From: an uncultured Lachnospiraceae bacterium
GTDB taxonomy: Bacteria; Bacillota; Clostridia; Lachnospirales; Lachnospiraceae
Reading direction: 5' to 3'
DNA length: 47,002 nucleotides
NCBI GenBank assembly: GCA_910588125.1
Contig: CAJUPI010000020.1
Location: 1 to 47,002 of the forward strand
Position 1 is the stretch's first letter; every line of letters begins with the position of its first letter. The notes under the pieces were generated by a model that did no database searches, had not been told where the DNA came from, and was given only the letters and a program-made list of their open reading frames with translations. The position numbers and the translations under genes were made by a program. Of this stretch, positions 5,711 through 13,918 are shown in pieces.

Positions 5711-8386
5711 TTAGTCCTGGCCAGGCCCTTTTGAGATGGCGGAACCGGAATAGCCGGCTCCGGGAGATACATATCCGGGTCCAATGGGCTTTGGCTCACT
5801 GCTTTCCTGGCTTTCTGGAGGAGCGGTCTCTCCCTCGCCTTCCGGCGGGATAATGGTAGCGGCATGTCCGGGACAACGGCGGGATGACAGGGCAAAGGCA
5901 GAGTCATCCGTACTGCCCTCTGTGTCGGCAGGAAGAGCGATGCGGACTCTTGTGGCACGGGGGCAGAAGGTTCCAGGTAACAGCCCGGAGGATGCGCATA
6001 CGGTAGCGCGGACATGAGTATCGCAGACTTCAGTGGGGACAGTGCCTTTGGCAAAGTATTCTGTGTAAGTGGCATTGCCGCGGGGATCGCTGGAACAAAC
6101 GCCAGGGATCGCCAGTTTTCCGGATTTGCGGCAGATCTCGGCAGTTTCGATACTGTCGGGAATCTCAAAGCCCGGGTCAGCCAGATTCTCATGAAGCCGC
6201 GTCATTATCTTTCTCCAGATGGCTTTATGGAAGGAGGTATTGCCGTTCCGTCCACCCAGCCGTTGATTGTTGTCGCAGCCTGCCCAGATGCCTGCCGTAT
6301 AATAGGGGGTATAGCCCACAAACCAGATATCTACATTATTAGAAGTAGTGCCGCTTTTACCGGCATTGGACATGGCTGGAATGTTGGCGGCCACACTGGT
6401 GGAGTTGACACTGACGCCAGAGCGGGCAAACTTGCGGTTGCTTTCCATGGAATCTGCCATGGCGTCGGTCAGTAGAAATGCCGTGGAATCCTTCAGGACC
6501 CGATGCGTCTCCGGTTCATTGTCAATCAGGATCTTGCCGTTGTGATCCAGAATTCTGGTAAAGAATACCGGCCGGGTGTAGACGCCGCCGTTGGCAATGG
6601 AAGCATAGGCGGCGGTCAGATCGAGGTTCGTGACGCCCCTGGTAAGTCCACCCAGGGCAGTAGCGGCATTCAAATCGGTGTCGGTAAGAGTGGAAATGCC
6701 AAAGTTTTTGGCGTATTCCACTCCAAGCTGAGGAGTTACGGTTTCTACTAGGCAGCGGACGGCCACAATATTCATCGAATAGATAATACCGTCCCGGATG
6801 CTGGAGTAGCCGAGATAACCCTGGCTGTACCAGTTGGAAAAGGTTTTAGTACCCACGGTGAACGGCTCGTCATAGTAGACCGTGCCTAAAGTGGCGCCGC
6901 ACGTATCAATGGCAGGCGCAAAGGCGGTGATCACCTTGAAGGTGGAACCAGGCTGCCGGGTAGTGCCGGTGGCACGGTTCAGGGTCAGGCTGTCAGTCTT
7001 TTGGCCACGGCCGCCGCTGATAGCCTTGACTTGTCCGGTTCGCTGATCCATAATCACAAAGGATACCTGAGGCTGGAGAACCTTGGTCAGCTTTTCTCCG
7101 ACGATAGCATCGCCCTCGGCAAGCTGCCAGGCTTTGTAGGCATCGACATCCGCCTGGGCAGCATCCTCTGAGTTGTAAAGCCCGTCAAAAGAATCCCGAA
7201 GCGTGTGTTTGTGCCAGTTTTGAATATCTTTTTCTGAAAAATGCTCGGTCGTCCCGTCCGTATGTGTCACAGAAAGACGGTATTCCACCGAATAGCGGGT
7301 TGCAGCATAATTGGCAGGGTTGTTGACTTCTTCGTCGACAATAGCCTGAATTGCCGGATCCTGGGTGGTTTGGATCTGCAATCCGCCGCCATAGAGCAGA
7401 TTATGCGCCTGGGTTTCCGAATAGCCCAGCTTTTCCATCAGGGAATTTTTTACCTGCTGGGTAAGCTCATCGGTAAAATAACTGTATGGCGTGGTGGCGG
7501 CTTCCCGGGCCACAATATTGACATTCTGAATCCGGGAATAGACGTCGTCGGCCAGGGCCTCTTCCTGCCGGGCTTTGTCAATATAACCCTGATCATACAT
7601 ATATTGCAGGATGATCTCCCGCTTTTCCGCGTTGTTTTCCGGATGTGAGATAGGATCAAAGCGGGAAGGGCTCTGGGTGATACCGGCCAGAACGGTGGCT
7701 TCCGACAAAGTAAGGTCGGACACCTCTTTGTCGAAATACCTGCGGGCAGCCACTTTGACGCCCAAGGCATTATTCCCTAAATTGATTGTGTTTAAATAGT
7801 TGGTCAGGATCAGTTCCTTATCCATGGATTTGCTGAGCTGAAGAGCCAGATACTGCTCCTGAAGCTTTCGTTCAAGCTTGGCACCGAAGCTGGATTCCAT
7901 ACCGCCGTTAAAGACATTGTTCTTAATCAGCTGCTGTGTGATGGTACTGCCTCCACCGCGGTTTTCTCCGGTCAGGACACCATAGGCAGCGCGGGAAATC
8001 GAGCGTAAGTCGATGCCGTTGTGCTTCCAGAAACGGGCATCCTCAATGGCAACGAAGGCATTGATGAGATCCTCGGGAAGCTCATCATAGGAAGCTTCCT
8101 CCCGGTTGGCGCCTGCCATGACCAGGGTATCGGTCAGATTGCCGGCGCTGTCATAAATGGTGGTGGCATAACCCATGGGGACGATACTTTCCACATCAAT
8201 GTCAGGGGCGCTGTCAATGATGCCCATAAACATACCGATGCCGGTACTCATAATCACAAGAACTGTAAACAGGCAGAGGATAAAGCAGGTTTTAAAAATG
8301 GTCAGTAATATGCGGGAAGTATATTTGTCGGCATTGGAACTGGCCGCTTTTATCTTTTTTTCGGTAGCACTTTTTCCATAATTCAT
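5711..8386 (-). CDS. Class A penicillin-binding protein (bifunctional transglycosylase/transpeptidase)
   Basis: This 891-residue enzyme polymerises glycan strands from lipid II and cross-links their peptides on the outer face of the membrane. A cytoplasmic tail and one membrane helix (about 26-55) lead into a GT51 domain with catalytic Glu115 in the IEDARFWKHNGID motif and GGGSTITQQLIKN nearby. The transpeptidase domain has the nucleophile Ser481 in STFK, an SMN motif and K677-S-G-T-T. The C-terminal 130 residues are Cys- and Pro/Glu-rich and lack PASTA repeats. The frame extends 28 codons upstream, but the ATG at 8386 has an AAAGGAGGCT ribosome binding site and starts a normal cytoplasmic tail (MNYGKSATEKK). 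It is a PBP1A-type protein; the ortholog name in this lineage is uncertain. Confidence 0.92.
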   Translation of the reverse strand: MNYGKSATEKKIKAASSNADKYTSRILLTIFKTCFILCLFTVLVIMSTGIGMFMGIIDSAPDIDVESIVPMGYATTIYDSAGNLTDTLVMAGANREEASYDELPEDLINAFVAIEDARFWKHNGIDLRSISRAAYGVLTGENRGGGSTITQQLIKNNVFNGGMESSFGAKLERKLQEQYLALQLSKSMDKELILTNYLNTINLGNNALGVKVAARRYFDKEVSDLTLSEATVLAGITQSPSRFDPISHPENNAEKREIILQYMYDQGYIDKARQEEALADDVYSRIQNVNIVAREAATTPYSYFTDELTQQVKNSLMEKLGYSETQAHNLLYGGGLQIQTTQDPAIQAIVDEEVNNPANYAATRYSVEYRLSVTHTDGTTEHFSEKDIQNWHKHTLRDSFDGLYNSEDAAQADVDAYKAWQLAEGDAIVGEKLTKVLQPQVSFVIMDQRTGQVKAISGGRGQKTDSLTLNRATGTTRQPGSTFKVITAFAPAIDTCGATLGTVYYDEPFTVGTKTFSNWYSQGYLGYSSIRDGIIYSMNIVAVRCLVETVTPQLGVEYAKNFGISTLTDTDLNAATALGGLTRGVTNLDLTAAYASIANGGVYTRPVFFTRILDHNGKILIDNEPETHRVLKDSTAFLLTDAMADSMESNRKFARSGVSVNSTSVAANIPAMSNAGKSGTTSNNVDIWFVGYTPYYTAGIWAGCDNNQRLGGRNGNTSFHKAIWRKIMTRLHENLADPGFEIPDSIETAEICRKSGKLAIPGVCSSDPRGNATYTEYFAKGTVPTEVCDTHVRATVCASSGLLPGTFCPRATRVRIALPADTEGSTDDSAFALSSRRCPGHAATIIPPEGEGETAPPESQESSEPKPIGPGYVSPGAGYSGSAISKGPGQD

Positions 8387-8431
8387 AAAAAGCCTCCTTT
8401 CAGAGGGTGTAAAATAAAAAACCCGGATATC

Positions 8432-8460
8432 ATTATAGCAAAAATTGTGATACAATTCAA
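8432..8460 (-). promoter_or_regulatory. Promoter of the penicillin-binding protein gene
   Basis: On the minus strand TTGAAT (8460-8455) and a perfect TATAAT (8437-8432) are 17 bases apart. It overlaps the divergent promoter of the YigZ-type gene, so the two genes share one short control region. Confidence 0.7.
8448..8456 (+). promoter_or_regulatory. Extended -10 promoter of the YigZ-family gene
   Basis: TGATACAAT is an extended -10 element (TGnTACAAT) with no good -35 at 17 bases. It would start transcription just before the GAAGGAGGAG ribosome binding site at 8478-8487. Confidence 0.4.
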
Positions 8461-8494
8461 TAAAAATCATGGGCAGAGAAGGAGGAGCAGAATA

Positions 8495-9142
8495 ATGGAA
8501 GCCTGTAAGATCCTGTATTTGGGCGGGGAGGGGGAGATTGTTGAGAAAAAATCCCGTTTTATAGCCACGACCAGGCCGGTAAAGTCAGAAGAGGAAGCGG
8601 CGGCATTTGTAGAAGAAATAAAGAAAAAATATTGGGATGCCCGGCATAACTGCTATGCATGGGTTATTGGGGAACAGGGACAGCTAAGCCGCTGCAGTGA
8701 TGACGGAGAACCGGCACAGACAGCCGGCCGGCCGATGCTGGATGTCCTTTTAGGGGAGAAAATCCGGAACGTCTGCGTGGTGGTGACCCGTTATTTTGGC
8801 GGTACGCTGCTGGGGACCGGCGGATTGGTGCGAGCGTATTCCGGTGCTGTTCAGGAGGGATTGCGCCACAGTGTGGTGGTGGAGAAGCTTCCTGGCCGCC
8901 GGCTGCGAATTTTTACGGATTATAATGGGATTGGCAAGCTTCAGTATGTGGCGGGACAGCTGGAGATTCCCGTTTTGGACACAGAGTATACGGATCAGGT
9001 GGTGATGACGTTGCTGGTGCCGCTTGACAAAGCAGAACAATTGATTGCCCAGGTGACAGAACGGACGGCTGGAAAGGCCCGGATTGAGGAAGAAGGGTTG
9101 GTATATTATGGGATGGCAAAAGGGGAGCTGATTCTCTTTTGA
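8495..9142 (+). CDS. YigZ / IMPACT family protein
   Basis: The 215-residue product belongs to the UPF0029/IMPACT family, related to the translation regulator IMPACT of eukaryotes and YigZ/YvyE of bacteria; the biochemical role is not settled. The N-terminal half carries the family signature: KKSRFIATTRPV, then ARHNCYAWVIG, SDDGEPAQTAGRPML and VVVTRYFGGTLLGTGGLVRAY. The C-terminal 80 residues form the ferredoxin-like domain found in the bacterial members. The frame is open from 8447, but the ATG at 8495 follows an excellent GAAGGAGGAG and gives the standard N-terminus. It is transcribed divergently from the penicillin-binding protein gene. Confidence 0.92.
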   Translation: MEACKILYLGGEGEIVEKKSRFIATTRPVKSEEEAAAFVEEIKKKYWDARHNCYAWVIGEQGQLSRCSDDGEPAQTAGRPMLDVLLGEKIRNVCVVVTRYFGGTLLGTGGLVRAYSGAVQEGLRHSVVVEKLPGRRLRIFTDYNGIGKLQYVAGQLEIPVLDTEYTDQVVMTLLVPLDKAEQLIAQVTERTAGKARIEEEGLVYYGMAKGELILF

Positions 9143-9156
9143 TATTGCTTTGCGCA

Positions 9157-9193
9157 CCATGGCTGAGTATTCTCAGAGATAAATGTAATGACA
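9157..9193. repeat. 37-bp repeated motif, copy 1
   Basis: It begins CCATGGCTGAGTATTCTCAG and ends TAATGACA, and contains the small stem CTGAG (9163-9167), TATT, CTCAG (9172-9176). A second copy at 15945-15981 matches at 34 of 37 positions, while the DNA on both sides of the two copies differs. Both copies are intergenic, upstream of typA and of purC. Function unknown. Confidence 0.75.
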
Positions 9194-9363
9194 GCTGTCT
9201 CGCCCCTTCTTCCGGGTCTGAACATTGCTGGTGTCTTGGCTGGATTATACCTGGCGAAACTTTGTAGGGGATTTGATTGAATATAATGCGGCCAGGACTC
9301 CGGGGAGCGATAGCAAAAAGTTTGCGTTTATCGTGTTTATCGTGATGATTCAGAAAGAATTAC

Positions 9364-9392
9364 TTGCATTCTTTCTCTGAAAATGTTATATT
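9364..9392 (+). promoter_or_regulatory. Sigma-A type promoter of typA
   Basis: TTGCAT (9364-9369) and TATATT (9387-9392) are 17 bases apart. Transcription from about 9399 gives a leader of roughly 60 bases that contains the hairpin at 9413-9443. Confidence 0.65.
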
Positions 9393-9412
9393 AATAAATT
9401 GTAGATTACCAG

Positions 9413-9447
9413 GAGCTAAGGACCGGCATCGTGTTCTTAGCTCTTTT
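9413..9447 (+). promoter_or_regulatory. Leader hairpin with short U-run directly before the typA ribosome binding site
   Basis: GAGCTAAG (9413-9420) pairs perfectly with CTTAGCTC (9436-9443) around a 15-base loop, then TTTT, then the GGAGGAG ribosome binding site. It may work as a weak attenuator or protect the 5' end; no ligand or protein is implied by the sequence. Confidence 0.5.
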
Positions 9448-9458
9448 GGAGGAGAAAG

Positions 9459-11282
9459 ATGAAAAGAGAAGATGTCAGAAACGTAGCGATTATCGCCCAT
9501 GTAGATCACGGAAAGACCACGTTGGTAGACGAGCTGTTAAAGAGCAGCGGTGTATTCCGCGCCAATCAGGAGATTGTGGAGCGGGTGATGGATTCCAATG
9601 ATATTGAACGGGAGCGGGGGATTACCATCCTTTCCAAAAATACCGCCGTCTTTTATAAGGATATTAAGATTAATATTATTGATACTCCCGGACATGCGGA
9701 TTTCGGCGGTGAGGTAGAGCGGGTGCTGAAGATGGTAAATGGCGTCATTCTGGTAGTGGATGCCTATGAAGGGCCGATGCCGCAGACCAAGTTTGTGCTG
9801 AAAAAGGCTTTGGAGCTGGATTTACCGGCAATTGTCTGTATCAATAAGATTGACCGCCCGGAGGCGAGGCCGGAGGAGGTCATTGATGAAGTCCTTGAGC
9901 TGTTTATGGATCTGGATGCCTCGGACGAGCAGCTGGATTGTCCGTTTGTGTTTGCCTCGGCGAGAGCCGGGTTTGCCAAGAAAGAGCTGGCCGATCCGGA
10001 GGAGGATATGAGGCCGCTGTTCGAGACGATTGTGGACTACATTCCGGCGCCAGAGGGCAATCCCGAAGCAGATACACAGATGCTTGTCAGCACTATTGAT
10101 TATAACGAATATGTCGGCCGAATCGGCATCGGAAAGATCGATAACGGGACGGTTCGCGTCAACCAGGAATGTGTGATTGTCAATCATCACGATCCGGACA
10201 AGCTGCGAAAAGTAAAGATCGGCAAGCTGTATCAGTTTGACGGGCTGAACCGGGTGGAGGTTTCCGAAGCAACGGTGGGCGATATTGTGGCGGTGTCCGG
10301 AATTACGGATCTGCATATTGGAGATACGATCTGTTCTCTGGAAAATCCGCAGTCCATTCCCTTCCAGAAGATTTCCGAGCCGACAATTGCCATGAATTTT
10401 ATGGTTAATGACAGCCCGTTGGCAGGTCAGGAGGGTAAATATGTCACCTCCCGCCATATTCGGGAGCGGTTGTTCCGGGAATTGAACACGGATGTGAGCT
10501 TGCGGGTGGAAGAGACGGATTCTCCGGATTGCTTTAAGGTATCGGGCCGGGGCGAGCTGCATTTGTCGGTACTGATTGAGAATATGCGTCGGGAAGGCTA
10601 TGAATTTGCCGTCAGCAAGGCGGAAGTGTTATATAAATACAATGAGAGAAATCAGAAGCTGGAGCCCATGGAGCTGGCTTATATTGATGTGCCGGAGGAA
10701 TTTACCGGGATTGTGATTCAGAAGCTGACATCCCGTAAGGGGGAATTGCAGGGCATGAGCCCGGTGAGCGGCGGTTATACCCGTCTGGAATTTGCCATTC
10801 CCTCACGGGGGCTGATTGGCTATCGGGGCGAGTTTTTGACCGATACCAAAGGAAATGGCATTATGAACACTATTTTTGATGATTATGCGCCTTATAAGGG
10901 AGATTTGAATTATCGAAAGACGGGTTCCCTGATTGCTTATGAGAGCGGGGAGACGATCACATACGGACTTTTTAACGCTCAGGAGCGGGGGCTGTTGTTT
11001 GTGGGGCCGGGAGAGAAAGTATACGGCGGTATGGTGATCGGCCAAAACCCGAAGGCTGAGGATATTGAGGTAAACGTATGTAAAACCAAAAAGCTGACCA
11101 ACACCCGCTCCTCAAGCGCGGACGAGGCATTAAAGCTGGTGCCCAAAAAGGAGATGAGCCTGGAGCAGTGTCTGGAATTTATTGATACCGACGAGCTTTT
11201 GGAGGTAACGCCAACCAATTTAAGAATTCGTAAGAAGATTTTGGATCCGACCTTGCGGAAACGGGCATCCTTTAAGAAATAA
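9459..11282 (+). CDS. typA: Translational GTPase TypA/BipA
   Basis: TypA/BipA is an EF-G-like GTPase that binds the ribosome and assists 50S assembly and growth under stress. The 607-residue product has the full family length. Residues 1-200 hold the G domain: AHVDHGKTTL (G1), RGITI (G2), DTPGHADF (G3), NKIDRPEA (G4) and ASARAGF (G5). EF-Tu domain II, domain III and an EF-G-type domain V follow, ending in the family-specific C-terminal domain with TNTRSSSADEALKL and LRIRKKIL. It has its own promoter and a leader hairpin. Essentially no alternative assignment fits. Confidence 0.97.
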   Translation: MKREDVRNVAIIAHVDHGKTTLVDELLKSSGVFRANQEIVERVMDSNDIERERGITILSKNTAVFYKDIKINIIDTPGHADFGGEVERVLKMVNGVILVVDAYEGPMPQTKFVLKKALELDLPAIVCINKIDRPEARPEEVIDEVLELFMDLDASDEQLDCPFVFASARAGFAKKELADPEEDMRPLFETIVDYIPAPEGNPEADTQMLVSTIDYNEYVGRIGIGKIDNGTVRVNQECVIVNHHDPDKLRKVKIGKLYQFDGLNRVEVSEATVGDIVAVSGITDLHIGDTICSLENPQSIPFQKISEPTIAMNFMVNDSPLAGQEGKYVTSRHIRERLFRELNTDVSLRVEETDSPDCFKVSGRGELHLSVLIENMRREGYEFAVSKAEVLYKYNERNQKLEPMELAYIDVPEEFTGIVIQKLTSRKGELQGMSPVSGGYTRLEFAIPSRGLIGYRGEFLTDTKGNGIMNTIFDDYAPYKGDLNYRKTGSLIAYESGETITYGLFNAQERGLLFVGPGEKVYGGMVIGQNPKAEDIEVNVCKTKKLTNTRSSSADEALKLVPKKEMSLEQCLEFIDTDELLEVTPTNLRIRKKILDPTLRKRASFKK

Positions 11283-11432
11283 TGGCATGTCCAGAAATGT
11301 GTCATGATTTGGCGAATGAAAATCTTCATATCTGCGTTTTCTTTTTCATAGACATATTTAAGAGGGCAGACTATCGGTATGCCACGATGGAACAAGATAA
11401 TGAATATGAAAAAGGAAGAGGAGAGAAGTACC

Positions 11433-12074
11433 ATGGCAGAAAAAGTGATAGAAAATAACAAGGTAAGTGTAATTGGAGAGATCATTTCCGGATTCACCTT
11501 TAGCCATGAAGTCTTTGGTGAAGGCTTTTATGTGGTGGAAGTGGCAGTTAACCGTTTGAGTGAACAGGCAGATATTATTCCTCTGATGATTTCAGAACGG
11601 TTGATTCGGGTGCAGGAGGATTATCGGGGCTGTACGGTGGAGGCGATTGGCCAGTTCCGTTCTTATAACCGGCATGAGGGGGTCAAAAACCGTCTGGTGT
11701 TGTCTGTATTTGTGCGGGAAATTAATTTTATGGAGGAATTTACCGATTACACCAAGACGAATCAGATATTCCTCGACGGATATATCTGTAAGTCTCCGAT
11801 TTACCGGAAAACGCCTTTGGGACGGGAGATTGCAGATTTGTTGCTTGCGGTAAACCGGCCTTATGGAAAATCAGATTATATTCCTTGTATTGCCTGGGGA
11901 CGAAATGCCCGCTTTGCTTCCGGATTTGAAGTGGGGACCCGGGTAAGAGTCTGGGGCAGGGTACAAAGCCGGGAGTATACCAAGAAGCTTTCGGAGACGG
12001 AATGCGAAAAGAGAGTGGCCTACGAGGTGTCTATTAGCAAGCTGGAGTGCGGAGACGAGAGTATCGTTTCCTGA
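11433..12074 (+). CDS. SSB-like protein with two tandem OB-fold domains
   Basis: The 213-residue product appears to contain two single-strand-DNA-binding (OB-fold) modules. The N-terminal half (about 10-110) runs from NKVSVIGEIISGF to LVLSVFVREI. The C-terminal half (about 118-205) has the SSB-like pattern NQIFLDGYI, TPLGREIADLLLAVNR, YIPCIAWGRNARFASGFEVGTRVRVWGRVQSREY. The second half is much the closer match to SSB/PriB. There is no acidic partner-binding tail (DDDIPF) as in replicative SSB. The frame is open from 11379; the ATG at 11433 is chosen because GGAAGAGGAGAG precedes it. An accessory DNA-binding role in replication or repair is inferred. Confidence 0.7.
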   Translation: MAEKVIENNKVSVIGEIISGFTFSHEVFGEGFYVVEVAVNRLSEQADIIPLMISERLIRVQEDYRGCTVEAIGQFRSYNRHEGVKNRLVLSVFVREINFMEEFTDYTKTNQIFLDGYICKSPIYRKTPLGREIADLLLAVNRPYGKSDYIPCIAWGRNARFASGFEVGTRVRVWGRVQSREYTKKLSETECEKRVAYEVSISKLECGDESIVS

Positions 12075-12111
12075 GCTGTGCAGGCTACAGGAAATACTGA
12101 GGAGCAAAAGG

Positions 12112-12600
12112 ATGAATACGGGAAAAATAGAAATTATTTATGGTGAGGGCTCAGGAAAAACAGCTATGGCGTTAGGAAAAGGGCTGGGAGCGCTGGCCAG
12201 ACAGCAGAGAGTGACGGTAATTCAGTTTTTGAAGGGAAACCAGGCATCGGAGATAATGGAACGGCTGGAGCCGGAGATGCGGATTTTTCGCTTTGAGAAA
12301 TCCGGGTGTGATTTTGACCAGCTGTCGGATCTGGCCAGACAGGAGGAATCAGCCAACATTCGCAACGGTGTGAATTTTGCCCGGAAAGTACTGACTACCG
12401 GAGAATGCGGATTGTTGATTTTAGATGAGGTTTTGGGCGTTGTGGATCAGGATATTTTGATGGAATCTGAGCTGGAGCAGCTGTTGGAAAACCGGGGCGA
12501 GGCGGATGTGATTCTCACGGGGCGGGTACTTCCGGAGAGATTGGCGGCGATGGCGGATCAGATTGAACGGATTACAAGGATTGAGCCGGTCCGGGACTGA
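12112..12600 (+). CDS. Corrinoid adenosyltransferase, CobA/CobO/BtuR family
   Basis: CobA-type enzymes transfer the adenosyl group of ATP to cob(I)alamin or cob(I)yrinic acid diamide to form the active coenzyme. The 162-residue product shows a P-loop-like GEGSGKTAMALG near the N-terminus, where the family usually has GDGKGKTTAA. It also has VIQFLKG, the Walker-B-like CGLLILDEVLG near 100 and the VILTGR motif with the family's final helix. It is slightly shorter than typical members (170-200 residues). No other cobalamin genes are nearby. The start follows AAAGG closely behind the SSB-like gene and the two may be co-transcribed. Confidence 0.85.
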   Translation: MNTGKIEIIYGEGSGKTAMALGKGLGALARQQRVTVIQFLKGNQASEIMERLEPEMRIFRFEKSGCDFDQLSDLARQEESANIRNGVNFARKVLTTGECGLLILDEVLGVVDQDILMESELEQLLENRGEADVILTGRVLPERLAAMADQIERITRIEPVRD

Positions 12601-12611
12601 GAAAATTTTGG

Positions 12612-12640
12612 TTGACAAGAACGGTTGCTGATGGTAGTAT
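12612..12640 (+). promoter_or_regulatory. Sigma-A type promoter of dapA-dapB
   Basis: A perfect TTGACA (12612-12617) and TAGTAT (12635-12640) are spaced by 17 bases. Transcription from about 12647 runs through the lysine riboswitch before reaching dapA. Confidence 0.75.
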
Positions 12641-12675
12641 TTCTATAACTGTAAGAGACAGGAAAGAAACTGGAT

Positions 12676-12859
12676 AAGTAGAGGTTGCGTGAAGCATGAG
12701 TAGGTTGCCGGATGTTCCAGAGACAGGGGAAGGCAGCGGAAAGGGCGGACGCCGAAGACGGATGCAGGCTGGATGCATTTGTCTGGGCGCAGGGCGAAGA
12801 GCTTTGCGACTGTCATCCGGGGCCGGGTGGAGTGCTTGTGGTCGGATGGAGAGCTGCTT
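12676..12859 (+). promoter_or_regulatory. Lysine riboswitch aptamer (L box)
   Basis: The closing stem P1 is AAGTAG (12676-12681) with CTGCTT (12854-12859). Inside are the conserved L-box signatures: GAGGTTGCG just after P1, then GAAGCATGAGTAG, the core GCGGAAAGGG, GGACGCCGAAG, and GACTGTCATCC near 12808. The total length of about 184 bases suits the class. It lies between a strong promoter and dapA, the first committed lysine-pathway gene, with an intrinsic terminator immediately downstream. By the known mechanism lysine binding stabilises P1 and favours termination. Confidence 0.9.
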
Positions 12860-12891
12860 GAAGAAGATTATAAGGGTATGATATCTTTTTT

Positions 12892-12920
12892 GGGGAGCCA
12901 TCTGACGGCTTCCCCTTTTT
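12892..12920 (+). terminator. Regulated terminator of the lysine riboswitch
   Basis: GGGGAGCC (12892-12899) pairs with GGCTTCCCC (12907-12915, one bulged base) around a 7-base loop, followed by a run of T. It is the expression platform that stops transcription before dapA. Confidence 0.88.
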
Positions 12921-13016
12921 ATTTCATGAGGAAAGTGCGCCCTGTGAAACAAGACGCTTTGCGGGGGCGTGCAGCACGGCAAGTGGGTTCAGACAGAGAG
13001 ACAGGAGGATATAATT

Positions 13017-13901
13017 ATGGCGATTTTTGAAGGAGCAGGAGTTGCATTGATTACCCCGTTTTATGAAAACGGGGAGGTAAACTATGATAAGCTGGAGGAG
13101 CTGTTGGAGGAGCAGATAGCCGGGGGCACAGATGCCATTATTTCCTGCGGCACCACCGGGGAGTCATCAACGATGAGCCATGAGGAACATATAGAGGTGA
13201 TCCGGTTTACCTGCCAGGTAGTGAAAAACCGGATTCCGGTCATAGCTGGAACCGGCTCAAACGCGACCAGAGAGGCGATTCATTTGTCAGAGGCAGCCGA
13301 GACCGCGGGTGCCGACGGGCTTTTGCTGGTTACTCCTTATTATAATAAAGCGACACAGGCTGGCTTGGCCGCCCATTATACGGCGGTGGCAGAATCGGTG
13401 AAAATTCCGATTTTGCTATATCATATTCCGGGGAGAACCGGGGTGACGATGAAGCCGGAGACGATTGTAAATCTGTGCAAGGACGTTCCCAATATAGTGG
13501 GAGTCAAGGAGGCAAGCGCGAATTTTTCAGCGATTGCAGAGATTATGAGTATGGCGGAGGGCAAAGTGGATTTGTATTCGGGGAATGACGACCAGATAGT
13601 CCCGCTGCTTTCTCTGGGCGGCAAGGGAGTAATTTCCGTACTTTCTAATGTGGCGCCGGCTCAGACTCATGAGATCTGTGAGTCTTATTTCAGAGGAGAC
13701 AGTAAGAGAAGCTGTGAGTTACAGCTTCAGGCAGTGCCGCTTATCAACGCCCTGTTTTGCGAGGTGAATCCGATTCCAGTTAAAGCGGCTATGAATCTGA
13801 TGGGCAAGGAGGTCGGCCCGTTACGTCTGCCTCTGACAGAGATGGAGCCTCAGAATCAGAAACGTTTGGCTAAAGCGATGGAGGATTACGGGATTCTGTA
13901 A
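13017..13901 (+). CDS. dapA: 4-hydroxy-tetrahydrodipicolinate synthase
   Basis: DapA condenses pyruvate with aspartate semialdehyde, the first committed step to diaminopimelate, lysine and spore dipicolinate. The 294-residue TIM barrel has the normal length. Visible active-site residues are Thr46-Thr47 in CGTTGES, Tyr135 in LYHIPGRTG, Arg140 and the Schiff-base Lys164 in GVKEAS. The frame is open from 12969, but the ATG at 13017 follows ACAGGAGG and gives the standard MAIFEGAGVALITPF start. dapB follows after 17 bases. Control is by the upstream lysine riboswitch. Confidence 0.97.
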   Translation: MAIFEGAGVALITPFYENGEVNYDKLEELLEEQIAGGTDAIISCGTTGESSTMSHEEHIEVIRFTCQVVKNRIPVIAGTGSNATREAIHLSEAAETAGADGLLLVTPYYNKATQAGLAAHYTAVAESVKIPILLYHIPGRTGVTMKPETIVNLCKDVPNIVGVKEASANFSAIAEIMSMAEGKVDLYSGNDDQIVPLLSLGGKGVISVLSNVAPAQTHEICESYFRGDSKRSCELQLQAVPLINALFCEVNPIPVKAAMNLMGKEVGPLRLPLTEMEPQNQKRLAKAMEDYGIL

Positions 13902-13918
13902 GAGAGGAGCATAAAAGA

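Larger units (their letters stand above)
9143..9412. other. Intergenic stretch with one copy of a 37-bp repeated motif
   Basis: No supported gene lies between the YigZ-type gene and the typA promoter region. The stretch holds the repeated motif at 9157-9193 and a frame open over 53 codons (9222-9380) that lacks a ribosome binding site and any recognisable family; it may be decayed coding DNA. The typA promoter occupies 9364-9392. Confidence 0.5.

Noticed and set aside
9222..9380. Open frame of 53 codons between the YigZ-type gene and typA
   Set aside because: There is no ribosome binding site or recognised family, and the typA promoter lies inside it.
12696..13030. Short open frames in the dapA leader
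   Set aside because: They lie inside the lysine riboswitch and its terminator; structure, not coding, explains this DNA.
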